Assembly (NCBI GenBank): GCA_035566435.1
Contig: DATMRF010000141.1
Location: 59,903 to 123,902, forward strand
From: DATMRF01 sp035566435
Lineage (GTDB): Bacteria; Verrucomicrobiota; Verrucomicrobiia; Limisphaerales; UBA8199
Length of the DNA stretch: 64,000 nt
Direction of reading: 5' to 3'
Shown: one piece after another, positions 1-9,464 of the stretch
Numbering within the stretch: position 1 is the first letter of the stretch
How the letters are laid out: each line of letters starts with the position of its first letter
The notes under the pieces: generated by a model
The model's database searches: none
Seen by the model: the letters and a program-made list of their open reading frames with translations, nothing else
Told to the model about the DNA's origin: nothing
Made by a program: the position numbers and the translations under genes

Positions 1-991
1 CGCTCGAGAGAACGAGGGTGAACAGCGATACCGGGATCAGGATTTTCCACGAAAGATTCAGCAGGCCGTAGAATTGCGTGCGGGGGAAAGTCCAACGGAT
101 CCACACGACGGAAAAGATCAGGAGATACATCTTCAGGAGGAACCAGAAAACCCCGGGCAGGATGCCGATGGGTCTTTGCCACCCGCCCAGGAACAGCACC
201 GTCGCCAGGCTGCAGCCCAGCAGGATGTTGGCGTATTCCGCCATGAAGAATACGCCGAAGCCCATGCCGGAATACTCGGTGTAAGCGCCCGCAACCAACT
301 CGCTTTCGGCTTCGGCCATGTCGAACGGAGCGCGGTTGGTTTCCGCCAGCATGCAGATAAAAAAAATCAGGAAGGTGACGGGCATCAGCGGATTGACCCA
401 GACCTTGAACAGATTCCAGTTCCAGAACGCGCCCGCCTGTTGGTTCACGATTTCGCTCAGGTTCATCGTGCCGGTCACCATGATCATCGTGATCACGACC
501 AGCAGCATCGGGATTTCGTACGCGACATTTTGCGAGACCACGCGGGCCGAGGAAATGATCGCGTATTTGTTTCGCGAGGACCAGCCACCGACCATGAGCG
601 CCATGACGTTGATGGACCCGAAGGCGAAAATCATCAGCAAGCCGACATTGATGTTCCGGGCGGCCAGGCTCTCGCTGAAGGGAATTACCGCCAGGCTGGC
701 CAGCGCCGGCGCCATTACCGCCAGCGGGGCCAGCCGGAACAACGTACGGTCCACGCCCGCCGGAACGATGAGCTGCTTCGAGAGGAGCTTGATGGCGTCG
801 GCAATCGGTTGCAGCAACCCGGCCGGACCGACCTCGTTCGGACCTGGCCGGCGCTGAAACCGGGCGGCGCCTTTCCGCTCGACCCACACCAGGTAGGCGG
901 CATTCAGGCCCACAAAGGCCATGATCGCCACCAGCGAGAGCGCGAGCCGGAAGGGCTCGGTTGTCAAAACTTTAGTCAGCGTTTGGGTCAT
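1..991 (-). CDS. nuoH: NADH-quinone oxidoreductase subunit H (partial, 3' end outside window)
   Basis: The reverse strand reads open from an ATG at 991 to the window edge, giving 330 residues with no stop. Subunit H is the membrane subunit of complex I that forms most of the quinone-binding channel and connects the hydrophilic arm to the proton pumps. Several hydrophobic helices are visible, together with family motifs such as WVERKGAARFQRRPGPN near the N-terminus, VGGWSSRNKYA in the middle and AETNRAPFDMAEAESELV in the C-terminal half. The start lies one base past the nuoD stop codon, as expected for a nuoA-B-C-D-H operon. Family length is about 330-430 residues, so only the tail is missing. 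nuoI and later subunits would lie to the left of the window. Confidence 0.95.
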   Translation of the reverse strand, partial: MTQTLTKVLTTEPFRLALSLVAIMAFVGLNAAYLVWVERKGAARFQRRPGPNEVGPAGLLQPIADAIKLLSKQLIVPAGVDRTLFRLAPLAVMAPALASLAVIPFSESLAARNINVGLLMIFAFGSINVMALMVGGWSSRNKYAIISSARVVSQNVAYEIPMLLVVITMIMVTGTMNLSEIVNQQAGAFWNWNLFKVWVNPLMPVTFLIFFICMLAETNRAPFDMAEAESELVAGAYTEYSGMGFGVFFMAEYANILLGCSLATVLFLGGWQRPIGILPGVFWFLLKMYLLIFSVVWIRWTFPRTQFYGLLNLSWKILIPVSLFTLVLSS

Positions 992-992
992 A

Positions 993-2132
993 CTAACGGT
1001 CGATGTCGGGGATCACCAAGTCGAGGCTGCCCATGAGCGCCAGCGCGTCGGGCAGCAGCATGCCCCGACTGGCTTCTTCGAACAGGCTCAGGTTCGAGAG
1101 GCACGGCGTGCGCAGCTTGACCCGGTAGGGGATTTCTTTGTTGTCGCTGACGATGCGCACCATGAACCGGCCACGCGCAGCCTCGACCGCGTAGCAAAAG
1201 TCACCCGCCGGGAGCTTGAGCACCCGGGGAACCTTCTCAGCCATCACGGGTCCGGCGGGCAACTTGTCGAGCGCCTGCTCGATGATGCGCAGGCTCTGGA
1301 CCATTTCCGCCATTCGCACCAAATACCGCGCCATCGAGTCGCCCTCGGGCAAGGTCGGGATTTCAAAGTCGAACTCGGGATATGCGGAGTAGGGCTCGAC
1401 CTTCCGGACGTCATAAGGAACGCCCGAGCCGCGGATTACCGGGCCGGTCGCGCCATAGAGACGGCAGAGTTCCTGACTTATGGGACCGATCTCGATGAGC
1501 CGCTTGCGCAGGATCACGTTGTCGGTCACCAGATCCTTGTACATCTTCAGCCGCGGGCGCATGTGGGCGACGAACGCCCGCGTGCCTTTTATGAACTCGT
1601 CATCCACGTCATTGTACAGCCCGCCGATGCGGAAGTAGGAGTAGGTGAGGCGCGCGCCAGTGATCCCTTCCAGCAGATCCAGGATCTTCTCACGGTCATC
1701 AAAGGCGTAGAGCAGCGGCGTGAAGCCGCCGAGGTCGAGCAGGAAAGCGCCCCACCAGACCAGGTGGCTGGAGATGCGGTTCAGCTCCGAGGCAACCACG
1801 CGGATGTATTCGGCCCGCGGCGGCACCTGAATCCTGGCGGCCCGCTCGACCGCGCCCACAAACGCGTGGGTATAGGTCAACGCGGAGAGGTAATCGATGC
1901 GGCTGGTATTGGGCAGAAACTGCGCGTAGCTGCGGTTCTCTCCCATCTTCTCCTGCATCCGGTGGATATAGCCGCAGACCGGTTCGGCGCGCACGATGTA
2001 CTCGCCGTCCATGGTCATCTTCACCCGCAACACTCCATGGGTGGCGGGATGTTGCGGCCCCAGGTTCAGCACAAACGTCTCCTGCGGCGGAGTCGAAGCG
2101 AGTGGGGCCAAAATGTCTTCCGTGGCCATCAC
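993..2132 (-). CDS. nuoD: NADH-quinone oxidoreductase subunit D (49 kDa subunit)
   Basis: 379 residues, full length for the family. NuoD sits in the peripheral arm of complex I and, with NuoB, lines the quinone-reduction site. The N-terminal LGPQHPATHGVLR motif is diagnostic, and the C-terminal half keeps the conserved RVKLRTPCLSNL and DLVIPDIDR segments. It starts with a double Met and overlaps the end of nuoC by 4 bp, which indicates translational coupling. It is separate from NuoC, not fused to it as in some bacteria. Confidence 0.97.
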   Translation of the reverse strand: MMATEDILAPLASTPPQETFVLNLGPQHPATHGVLRVKMTMDGEYIVRAEPVCGYIHRMQEKMGENRSYAQFLPNTSRIDYLSALTYTHAFVGAVERAARIQVPPRAEYIRVVASELNRISSHLVWWGAFLLDLGGFTPLLYAFDDREKILDLLEGITGARLTYSYFRIGGLYNDVDDEFIKGTRAFVAHMRPRLKMYKDLVTDNVILRKRLIEIGPISQELCRLYGATGPVIRGSGVPYDVRKVEPYSAYPEFDFEIPTLPEGDSMARYLVRMAEMVQSLRIIEQALDKLPAGPVMAEKVPRVLKLPAGDFCYAVEAARGRFMVRIVSDNKEIPYRVKLRTPCLSNLSLFEEASRGMLLPDALALMGSLDLVIPDIDR

Positions 2133-2638
2133 GCGGTGAAATCTTTCCTCAATGGGTGGTATGTGGCGTCCTCGGGCAGAAGGAAAGGCATCAGATTCGG
2201 ATGCCCGAGGAAACAGATGCCAAAGAAATCGTGCGTTTCCCGCTCGTGCCAGTTCGCGCCCGGAAACACCTTCGAGATGGTGGGAATCTCGGGGTTGTCT
2301 CGCGGGATGCGCGCCCTGATGACCACCCGCAGGAACCGCTGTGGATGGAAGTAGTCATACACCAATTCCATTTGCCCGAGCGCCATCCAATCGACACCGG
2401 TGATTGTGTCCAGAGCAAACCCCTCTTTGCCAAGCAGCTCCGCAGCCGAAACCACCTGGTCGGGTGTCACGCTCGCATCGAGGTGATATCCCTTCAGGAA
2501 GTAATCCACCGCCTGGAACGGGAGCGGCAAGTGAGCCAACGGATTGGGAAGCGGCGCAGGGGCGGGGGCAGGAGCTGGGAGCGTAGCTGCTGGTTTGGTT
2601 GCGGGCGGCGCGCCAGCACTATTCGGTTCTGCATTCAT
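2129..2638 (-). CDS. nuoC: NADH-quinone oxidoreductase subunit C (30 kDa subunit)
   Basis: 169 residues. The conserved 30-kDa domain covers roughly residues 45-169 and includes the WHERETHDFFGI signature and the C-terminal LPEDATYHPLRKDF segment. NuoC is a peripheral-arm subunit that packs against NuoD. The first 40 residues are a low-complexity Ala/Pro-rich extension (PAPAPAPAPLPNP) with no counterpart in most NuoC proteins. The next ATG is well inside the domain, so I keep the long start. It overlaps nuoD by 4 bp and lies 39 bp after nuoB. Confidence 0.94.
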   Translation of the reverse strand: MNAEPNSAGAPPATKPAATLPAPAPAPAPLPNPLAHLPLPFQAVDYFLKGYHLDASVTPDQVVSAAELLGKEGFALDTITGVDWMALGQMELVYDYFHPQRFLRVVIRARIPRDNPEIPTISKVFPGANWHERETHDFFGICFLGHPNLMPFLLPEDATYHPLRKDFTA

Positions 2639-2677
2639 AGGACTTATATGGGTTATACGACCTACATTTCCCCGGGT

Positions 2678-3162
<485 letters not shown>

Positions 3163-3190
<28 letters not shown>

Positions 3191-3567
3191 TCAAAGATTC
3201 CTTTTTTCCAGGCGTAAACGATTACCAGCGACAGAATGCCAACGAAGATCAGCATCTCGATGAAGTCGCGAATCACAAACCCCTTCACTCGGTTGTAAAC
3301 CAGCGCCACCGGGATGAGATAAAGCACATCGACCGCGAACGCGACGAACACCAACGCATACAAGTAATAGGCGGCGCTATAGCGGATCCACGCGTCGCCA
3401 ATGGGGTCCATCCCGCATTCAATGAACTGGCCGGTCTTATTGGCGTAATTCCGGGTCTTCCGCGCCGAAATGAAATGCACCAGCACGATCGGCCCGAGGG
3501 CGAAAACCAGCCCGCCCAGGCAGAACGCAAAGATGTAGATCAAGTCGCCAAACAGGACGTCGTCCAT
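3163..3567 (-). CDS. nuoA: NADH-quinone oxidoreductase subunit A
   Basis: 134 residues with three hydrophobic helices. The first is at about residues 8-33, and the other two follow the conserved loop. That loop, with QFIECGMDP and then the AWIRYSAAYYLYAL stretch, is the NuoA signature. NuoA is the small membrane subunit at the junction with the quinone site. It is the first gene of the operon in this window. The 450-bp gap upstream separates it from divergent fabI and should hold the operon promoter, although I cannot pick out a convincing -35/-10 pair. Confidence 0.96.
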
Positions 3568-4018
3568 AACGCCCTAATTTCAGGCGGAACCCACCGTCCG
3601 GGCCACACATAAGGTGCCATTTGCTTACCATATATTGTCCTTGCTACTGCATTAGAAAGCCGGTCTGGCCGTGATACTATCCTAATGTTTGCTAATTAGT
3701 AAGCGTGATGGGAGAGCAAAACATGATGCGTAAAACGTGAAGCGTGAACCGTCGCACCTGATACGTGATGGGTGAGCAAAAGCCTGCGCTCGCCGTGCAA
3801 CGTCGAACAGTCAAGCGACGCTCCCAACCAGGATCGGCCGTCATTCACGTTTCACGGTTCACGCCCTCGCCACTCTCCCCTTGCCACGATGCTGAATCTA
3901 GCCTAGTGGTATGCCCGCCGTTTCTAACGTTTTGACGCCTTTAACGTTTCAACGTTGTTAACGTCTTTAACCTTTTGACGATCTTAGCGCTTTTAACGGT
4001 TTATCCGATACCAGCACC
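3568..4018. repeat. Divergent intergenic region nuoA/fabI with short-word repeats
   Basis: No gene is seen here. The region must contain the promoters for the minus-strand nuo operon and for fabI. It carries GTGAA(G/C)CGTG-type words at about 3730-3745, their reverse complement (TTCACGTTTCACGGTTCACG) at 3842-3861, and from about 3925 to 4003 a degenerate array of 8-10-nt words ending in AACG or GACG (for example TTTAACG, TTTGACG, CTTAGCG). The same word families recur in other gaps of this window. Confidence 0.6.
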
Positions 4019-4786
4019 ATGTCATTGGCCGGCAAAACAGGCATTGTCTTCGGGGTCGCCAACAAACGCTCCATCGCCTGGGCGATTGCTCAGGCCTGGT
4101 CCAAAGCGGGCGCGCGCCTCGCGTTCACCTACCAGGGCGAGCGGTTGAAGGAAAATGTTGAGGAATTGGCGGGCACCTTCGGGGCCGATACGCTTATTTT
4201 GCCTTGCGATGTGACCAAGGATGACCAAATCGCCGCGGTCTTCAGCACCGTCGGCGGGAAATTCGGCAAGCTAAACTTGCTTCTCCACTCAGTCGCCTTC
4301 GCGCCGAAAGACGCCCTCGAAGGTGAGTTCGTCAACACCAGCCGGGAGGCCTTCCGGATTGCCCACGACGTGAGCGCCTACTCGCTCGTCGCATTGGCGC
4401 GGGCGGCGGCGCCGCTCATGACTGACGGCGGCAGCATCGTGGCCATGAGTTACTACGGCGCCGAGAAAGTCGTGCCGCACTATAATGTGATGGGCGTCGC
4501 CAAGGCATCGCTGGAAGCCAGCACGCGCTACCTCGCCTATGATCTCGGGCCGAAAAAAATCCGGGTCAACTGCATTAGCGCCGGGCCGGTGAACACCCTG
4601 GCGGCGCGCGGCATCGCCGGGTTCACAGAGATGCTCAAGCATTACGAAGCGCATGCGCCGCTAAAACGCAACGTCCTGCCGGATGAACTCGGAGCCACCG
4701 GCCTGTTCCTGGCCAGCGACGGCGCGGCGGCCATCACCGGCCAAGTCATCTATGTCGATTGCGGCTACCAGATCATGGGCATGTGA
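4019..4786 (+). CDS. fabI: Enoyl-[acyl-carrier-protein] reductase (NADH), FabI type
   Basis: 255 residues, full length. FabI carries out the last step of each fatty-acid elongation round, reducing trans-2-enoyl-ACP with NAD(P)H. It is a short-chain dehydrogenase with the FabI variant of the nucleotide motif (GVANKRSIAW, residues 12-21). The catalytic Tyr-Lys pair lies in YNVMGVAKASLE (Y155 and K162), and a second conserved Tyr sits just before it in MSYYGAEK (Y145/Y146). The final codon ATG is followed by TGA, and the downstream gene begins inside this junction. It is divergent from the nuo operon. Confidence 0.96.
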   Translation: MSLAGKTGIVFGVANKRSIAWAIAQAWSKAGARLAFTYQGERLKENVEELAGTFGADTLILPCDVTKDDQIAAVFSTVGGKFGKLNLLLHSVAFAPKDALEGEFVNTSREAFRIAHDVSAYSLVALARAAAPLMTDGGSIVAMSYYGAEKVVPHYNVMGVAKASLEASTRYLAYDLGPKKIRVNCISAGPVNTLAARGIAGFTEMLKHYEAHAPLKRNVLPDELGATGLFLASDGAAAITGQVIYVDCGYQIMGM

Positions 4787-5457
4787 TTCGAAGGGACTAC
4801 ATCCTGCGGATGCTCGAGGAGTTTTTCGAGTTTCTTTCGAGATTGAGATCGCTCAAGCAAGGCCAGCTTTGGAATGAAGCCGCCGGCACCCTCGACCAGG
4901 AGCTCCAGCGCCTGATACACACCGACGCGGAGGCGGTGGCGAGCCTCAGCGAAACCGAACTGCTGGCGCGACTCATCCAGGGCGAACCCACTCAGGTCGT
5001 CCGCGATAAGACCTGGCTCCTGACCACTCTGCTAAAGGAAGCCGGCGATGTCGCAGCCGCCCGCGAGCGCCCGGAGGAAAGCCGCGCCTGTTACTCGAAA
5101 GGGCTCCACTTGCTGCTCGACACCCTGGCCACCGGCGAGGTCACTGATTTTCCGGAGTTCGTGCCCCGCGTCGAAGTCTTCGTCACGTCGCTCGGAGAGA
5201 CGCCGCTGCCCCTCGCAACTCAGGCCCGGCTCATGCAGCATTATGAGCGGACGGGAGAATTCGGCAAAGCCGAAGACCTGCTCTTTGCTATGCTCGATAG
5301 CGACGCCGAGCTGGGCCCGCTCGTGGACTTCGGAATTGCCTTTTACGAACGCCTTCAGCGCCAGGGCGATGCCAGCTTGACCACCGGCAACCTCCCGCGC
5401 GCCGAGCTCGAAACGGGCCTCGCCGAACTCCGCCGGAAGGGGGGCAGGATTCACTGA
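4783..5457 (+). CDS. DUF6483-like conserved protein of unknown function
   Basis: 224 residues from a GTG at 4783 that overlaps the fabI stop (GTGA, 4 bp), suggesting translational coupling. I chose this start over the ATG at 4810 because it retains the N-terminal IRRDYILRMLEEF segment, which resembles the opening of the DUF6483 family. That family assignment is from memory of the pattern. The rest is helical and rich in Leu, Ala and Glu, with TPR-like stretches (residues about 80-110 and 140-190), no signal peptide and no catalytic motif I recognise. Function unknown; coupling to fabI hints at an envelope or lipid-related role, but that is inference. Confidence 0.75.
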   Translation: MIRRDYILRMLEEFFEFLSRLRSLKQGQLWNEAAGTLDQELQRLIHTDAEAVASLSETELLARLIQGEPTQVVRDKTWLLTTLLKEAGDVAAARERPEESRACYSKGLHLLLDTLATGEVTDFPEFVPRVEVFVTSLGETPLPLATQARLMQHYERTGEFGKAEDLLFAMLDSDAELGPLVDFGIAFYERLQRQGDASLTTGNLPRAELETGLAELRRKGGRIH

Positions 5458-5504
5458 TTTCATAATCACTTGCAGTTTTTGTGATTCTGAGCCAGTTTTA
5501 TCAG

Positions 5505-5732
5505 ATGCAGCCTAGAGTGTGCATTTGCTGCGGGCAACAGATGGCGGAACGGGCAGACTCTCGTTCGTGGCATACCCATGTCTGCGCCGCCTGCGCCGCG
5601 CTGGCCGATGAAGAGGAAGTTCTTCACCACCCCAAAAAGCGGACTCGTCTTTGGCGCGTTCACCCCTCCGCCCTCCACATCCAGTCAAGCGACTCCAGCC
5701 ACGCCTCCAGACGCTCCCGGCTCCGGCCTTGA
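5505..5732 (+). CDS. Small Cys-rich (zinc-ribbon-like) hypothetical protein
   Basis: 75 residues from the ATG at 5505. The N-terminal half holds a C-x-C-C knuckle (C6, C8, C9) and a C-x-x-C knuckle (C27, C30) separated by a basic loop with two His residues. This spacing suits a small zinc ribbon. The C-terminal half is Ser/Arg-rich and unremarkable. No ribosome binding site is evident, and the reading frame is short, so it may not be real. It sits alone between the fabI pair and trpB. Confidence 0.45.
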   Translation: MQPRVCICCGQQMAERADSRSWHTHVCAACAALADEEEVLHHPKKRTRLWRVHPSALHIQSSDSSHASRRSRLRP

Positions 5733-5754
5733 CGGTGGCGCTGGTTCTTCGCAG

Positions 5755-5803
5755 GTAGGCTCGCTTGTCCCCAGGTTAGGGCTGGTTGTTCTCAACCAGC
5801 CGC
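5755..5803 (+). repeat. REP-like element: GTAG motif with hairpin
   Basis: A GTAGG at 5755-5759 is followed by a TTGTCCCC segment and then a perfect 7-bp hairpin (CTGGTTG at 5782-5788, loop TTCT, CAACCAG at 5793-5799) ending in CCGC. A GTAG tetranucleotide followed by a hairpin is the known layout of REP sequences handled by REP-associated tyrosine transposases. A second element at 18296-18322 has the same order but different arm bases that still pair. It precedes trpB by about 55 bp and may act as a processing or termination site for the upstream transcript. Confidence 0.5.
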
Positions 5804-5858
5804 AAACCCGTCCTTTAGCCTTTATCCTTTATACATTAGTCTTTAGCCTTCTCTCCTT

Positions 5859-7067
<1,209 letters not shown>

Positions 7068-7247
7068 CTATTGCGGAGCGGGGAAGCCTCTGCTGAGGTT
7101 TTGACCGCGGGTTTCACTGATTTCACGGATAGGACAAAAGAAAATCCGCGTTACCCACGCAATCCGCGGTTGAAGCTCCTCCGGTGCGGCTTTGCCACCT
7201 CAAATTTTGTTCGCCTGCCCACCCCTTTTTCCGCATATTGACCCCAG
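7068..7247. repeat. trpB-yicC gap with ATTTCAC/AATCCGC words
   Basis: 180 bp without a gene. Between about 7105 and 7180 it contains words such as TTTCACTGATTTCAC and two AATCCGCG/AATCCGCGG motifs. Similar ATCCGTG words occur at 49,170-49,200 and TTCACTGATTTCA at 5,450. No clear terminator is visible; a CCTC/GAGG mini-hairpin followed by TTTT near 7089-7103 is too weak to call. Confidence 0.4.
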
Positions 7248-8129
7248 ATGAAATCCATGACGGGATACGGCCGCGGAGAATGCTCCCAGAACGGCTTCAA
7301 GCTCACCGTCGAGCTCAGCTCGGTCAACCGCAAGCAGACCGAAATCTCCGTCACCCTCCCCCGCGAAATGGAAATGCTCGAAGCCCAGGTCCGCGACCTC
7401 ATCAACCGTTTCATCTCCCGCGGTCGCCTTAATGTGCGCGTTGGCCTCCACGCCGGCACCAGCGAACTCTCGGCGCGCATGCACCTGAACATCCCCCTGG
7501 CCAAAGCTTACGCCCGCGAGCTCACCCGCCTCGCCCGCCAGCTCAGCCTCCCCGGCCCGGTCACCCTCGACCACTTGGCCCGCGCCCCGGGCGTCTTCCA
7601 AACCGACGCTCAACTCGTCGAGGAGCAGAACTTCTGGCCCGCCGTCGAGCGCGCCCTGACCAAGGCCCTCACCGCCCTGGTCCGAATGCGCGAGCGCGAG
7701 GGCACCCACCTCGCCCAGGACTTGGCCCGCCGCATCGCCCTCATGCGTTCGGCCGCCAACCGCATCCAGAAACACGCCCCCAAGGTCGCGCGGCGTTACC
7801 GCCACCAGCTCCTCGAACGCATCCGCACCGCCGGCCTCGAAGCCCCGGGCGTCGAAGACGACCGCTTGCTCAAGGAAATCGTCTATTTCGGCGACCGCTC
7901 CGATATCTCGGAAGAGCTCACCCGCCTCCAGAGCCATTTCCAGCAGTTCGAGGATTGTCGCAAATCCCGCGAGCCGGTCGGCCGCACCCTCGATTTCCTC
8001 GCCCAGGAAATGAACCGCGAAGTCAATACTATCGGCTCCAAGGCCAACGACAGCCTAATCTCCCGCGAAGTCGTCACCCTCAAAGCAGAGTTGGAAAAAT
8101 TCCGTGAACAGGCACAGAACGTCGAATGA
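7248..8129 (+). CDS. YicC/YloC family endoribonuclease
   Basis: 293 residues, the usual family length. It opens with MKSMTGYGRGE and has ELSSVNRK and the C-terminal GRTLDFLAQEMNREVNTIGSKAND block, both hallmarks of the YicC family. Members act in RNA turnover; E. coli YicC has endoribonuclease activity. It overlaps gmk by 4 bp (ATGA). The yicC-gmk order is conserved in many bacteria and supports the call. Confidence 0.95.
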   Translation: MKSMTGYGRGECSQNGFKLTVELSSVNRKQTEISVTLPREMEMLEAQVRDLINRFISRGRLNVRVGLHAGTSELSARMHLNIPLAKAYARELTRLARQLSLPGPVTLDHLARAPGVFQTDAQLVEEQNFWPAVERALTKALTALVRMREREGTHLAQDLARRIALMRSAANRIQKHAPKVARRYRHQLLERIRTAGLEAPGVEDDRLLKEIVYFGDRSDISEELTRLQSHFQQFEDCRKSREPVGRTLDFLAQEMNREVNTIGSKANDSLISREVVTLKAELEKFREQAQNVE

Positions 8130-8794
8130 TCAAACTCCAAACCACAGCACCGCGGGTGGAAACCCCTGGCAATAACATGCCCACTACCAGCCCTCTGCTC
8201 ATCCTGATCTCCGCGCCCTCCGGCGGCGGCAAAACCACCCTATGCCACCAGTTGCTCGCCTCCTGCCCCGGCATGACCCGCGCCGTCACCTGCACCACCC
8301 GCCCTCCACGCCCGGGCGAACAGGATGGCCTCGATTATTACTTCCTGGATGCCGCCTCTTTCCTCAAACGCGTCCAGGCGGGAAATTTCCTCGAACATGC
8401 CACCGTTTACAGCCACAGCTACGGTACCCTCAAAGCCGAGGTCCTGGGCAAATTGCGCCAGGGACGCGATGTCCTCCTCAATGTCGATGTCCAGGGCGCC
8501 GCCACCATCCGCGAAAAAGCCCAAACCGACCCCGAACTCAAATCAGCCCTCGTTTCCGTCTTCCTCACCCCGCCCTCCATCGCCGTCCTCGAAGAACGCT
8601 TGCGCAAACGCGGAACCGACTCCCCCGCCGTCATCCAGAAACGCCTCGGTGTCGCCCGCCAGGAAATCGCCCAGTGGAGAAATTTCGATTACCTCCTCAT
8701 CAGCGCCGCCATCTCCGATGATTTGCGCCGCGCCCTGGCCATTGTTGAGGCCGAAAAAATGCGCTCCGCCAGGGTCGCCCCGCCCGAGTTTTAG
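8126..8794 (+). CDS. gmk: Guanylate kinase
   Basis: 222 residues from the ATG overlapping yicC. An internal ATG at 8177 would give the more usual length of about 205, so the first 17 residues may not be translated. Gmk phosphorylates GMP to GDP. The P-loop is APSGGGKTT (30-38), followed by TRAVTCTTRPPRPGEQDGLDYYF, the GMP-binding segment, and NVDVQGA, the conserved acidic motif. It is followed by coaC 61 bp downstream. Confidence 0.95.
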   Translation: MIKLQTTAPRVETPGNNMPTTSPLLILISAPSGGGKTTLCHQLLASCPGMTRAVTCTTRPPRPGEQDGLDYYFLDAASFLKRVQAGNFLEHATVYSHSYGTLKAEVLGKLRQGRDVLLNVDVQGAATIREKAQTDPELKSALVSVFLTPPSIAVLEERLRKRGTDSPAVIQKRLGVARQEIAQWRNFDYLLISAAISDDLRRALAIVEAEKMRSARVAPPEF

Positions 8795-8855
8795 CGTCAT
8801 GACTGATTCGTGCCGCGTGAACCGGCCCTCCCCTCACGCTCCACAAACGATTTCA

Positions 8856-9410
8856 ATGAGCAACGGCAAAAAAGTGGTTCTCGGCGTGACCGGTTCGATC
8901 GCCGCCTATAAGGCCGCCGATTTGACCAGCCAGCTCGCTAAACAAGGCTGCGACGTCCGCGTCCTCATGACCGCGGATGCCCTTCGCTTCATCACGCCCC
9001 TCGCCTTCAAAACCCTCTCCCGCCACCCCGTCGTCACCGACCTGTACGACGAGGAAGAAGGCTGGAAACCCACCCATATCCAAATGGCGGATGAAGCCGA
9101 CCTACTCCTCGTCGCCCCGGCCACTGCAAACACCATCGCCAGGCTCGCCCTCGGCCTGGCCAATGATGCCCTGGGCTGCGTCGCCCTGGCCCTCAACCCT
9201 CGGGCCAAAACACTGATTGCCCCCGCCATGAATGGAAAAATGTGGCTCCATCCGGCCACCCAAAAAAATGTTGCCACCTTGAAAACCCGTGGGGCCGAGT
9301 TCATCGGGCCGGAAGAAGGCCTCCTTTCCTGCGGCTACGAAGGTCTGGGCCGGCTCTGGCCGGTCGATAAAGTCGCAGCGCGTGCGTTGGAGCTGCTGTG
9401 CGGCCCGTAA
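8856..9410 (+). CDS. coaC: Phosphopantothenoylcysteine decarboxylase (CoaC-type flavoprotein)
   Basis: 184 residues starting MSNGKKVVLGVTGSIAAYKA, the flavin-binding entry of the HFCD family. An in-frame ATG at 8799 would add 19 residues with no conserved feature, so I prefer 8856. The catalytic His lies in PTHIQMADEADLLLVAPATANT. PAMNGKMW carries the substrate-binding Asn, and EEGLLSCGYEG the active Cys loop. The protein makes 4'-phosphopantetheine from phosphopantothenoylcysteine in CoA synthesis. Only the CoaC half is present; most bacteria fuse it to CoaB, so a separate coaB is expected elsewhere. coaE lies at 51.5 kb. Confidence 0.92.
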   Translation: MSNGKKVVLGVTGSIAAYKAADLTSQLAKQGCDVRVLMTADALRFITPLAFKTLSRHPVVTDLYDEEEGWKPTHIQMADEADLLLVAPATANTIARLALGLANDALGCVALALNPRAKTLIAPAMNGKMWLHPATQKNVATLKTRGAEFIGPEEGLLSCGYEGLGRLWPVDKVAARALELLCGP

Positions 9411-9464
9411 TGCCGCCCGCCGCCCCGGCCCTCGGCGCCGCTGCGAATTGTGAGTTCTGATGCG

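Noticed and set aside
921..2354. Long plus-strand open frame opposite nuoD
   Set aside because: It is antisense to a certain nuoD gene, has shadow composition (many His, Arg and Gln) and no recognisable domain; high GC produces such frames.
7089..7103. Terminator after trpB
   Set aside because: Only a 4-bp CCTC/GAGG stem precedes TTTT, too weak to call.
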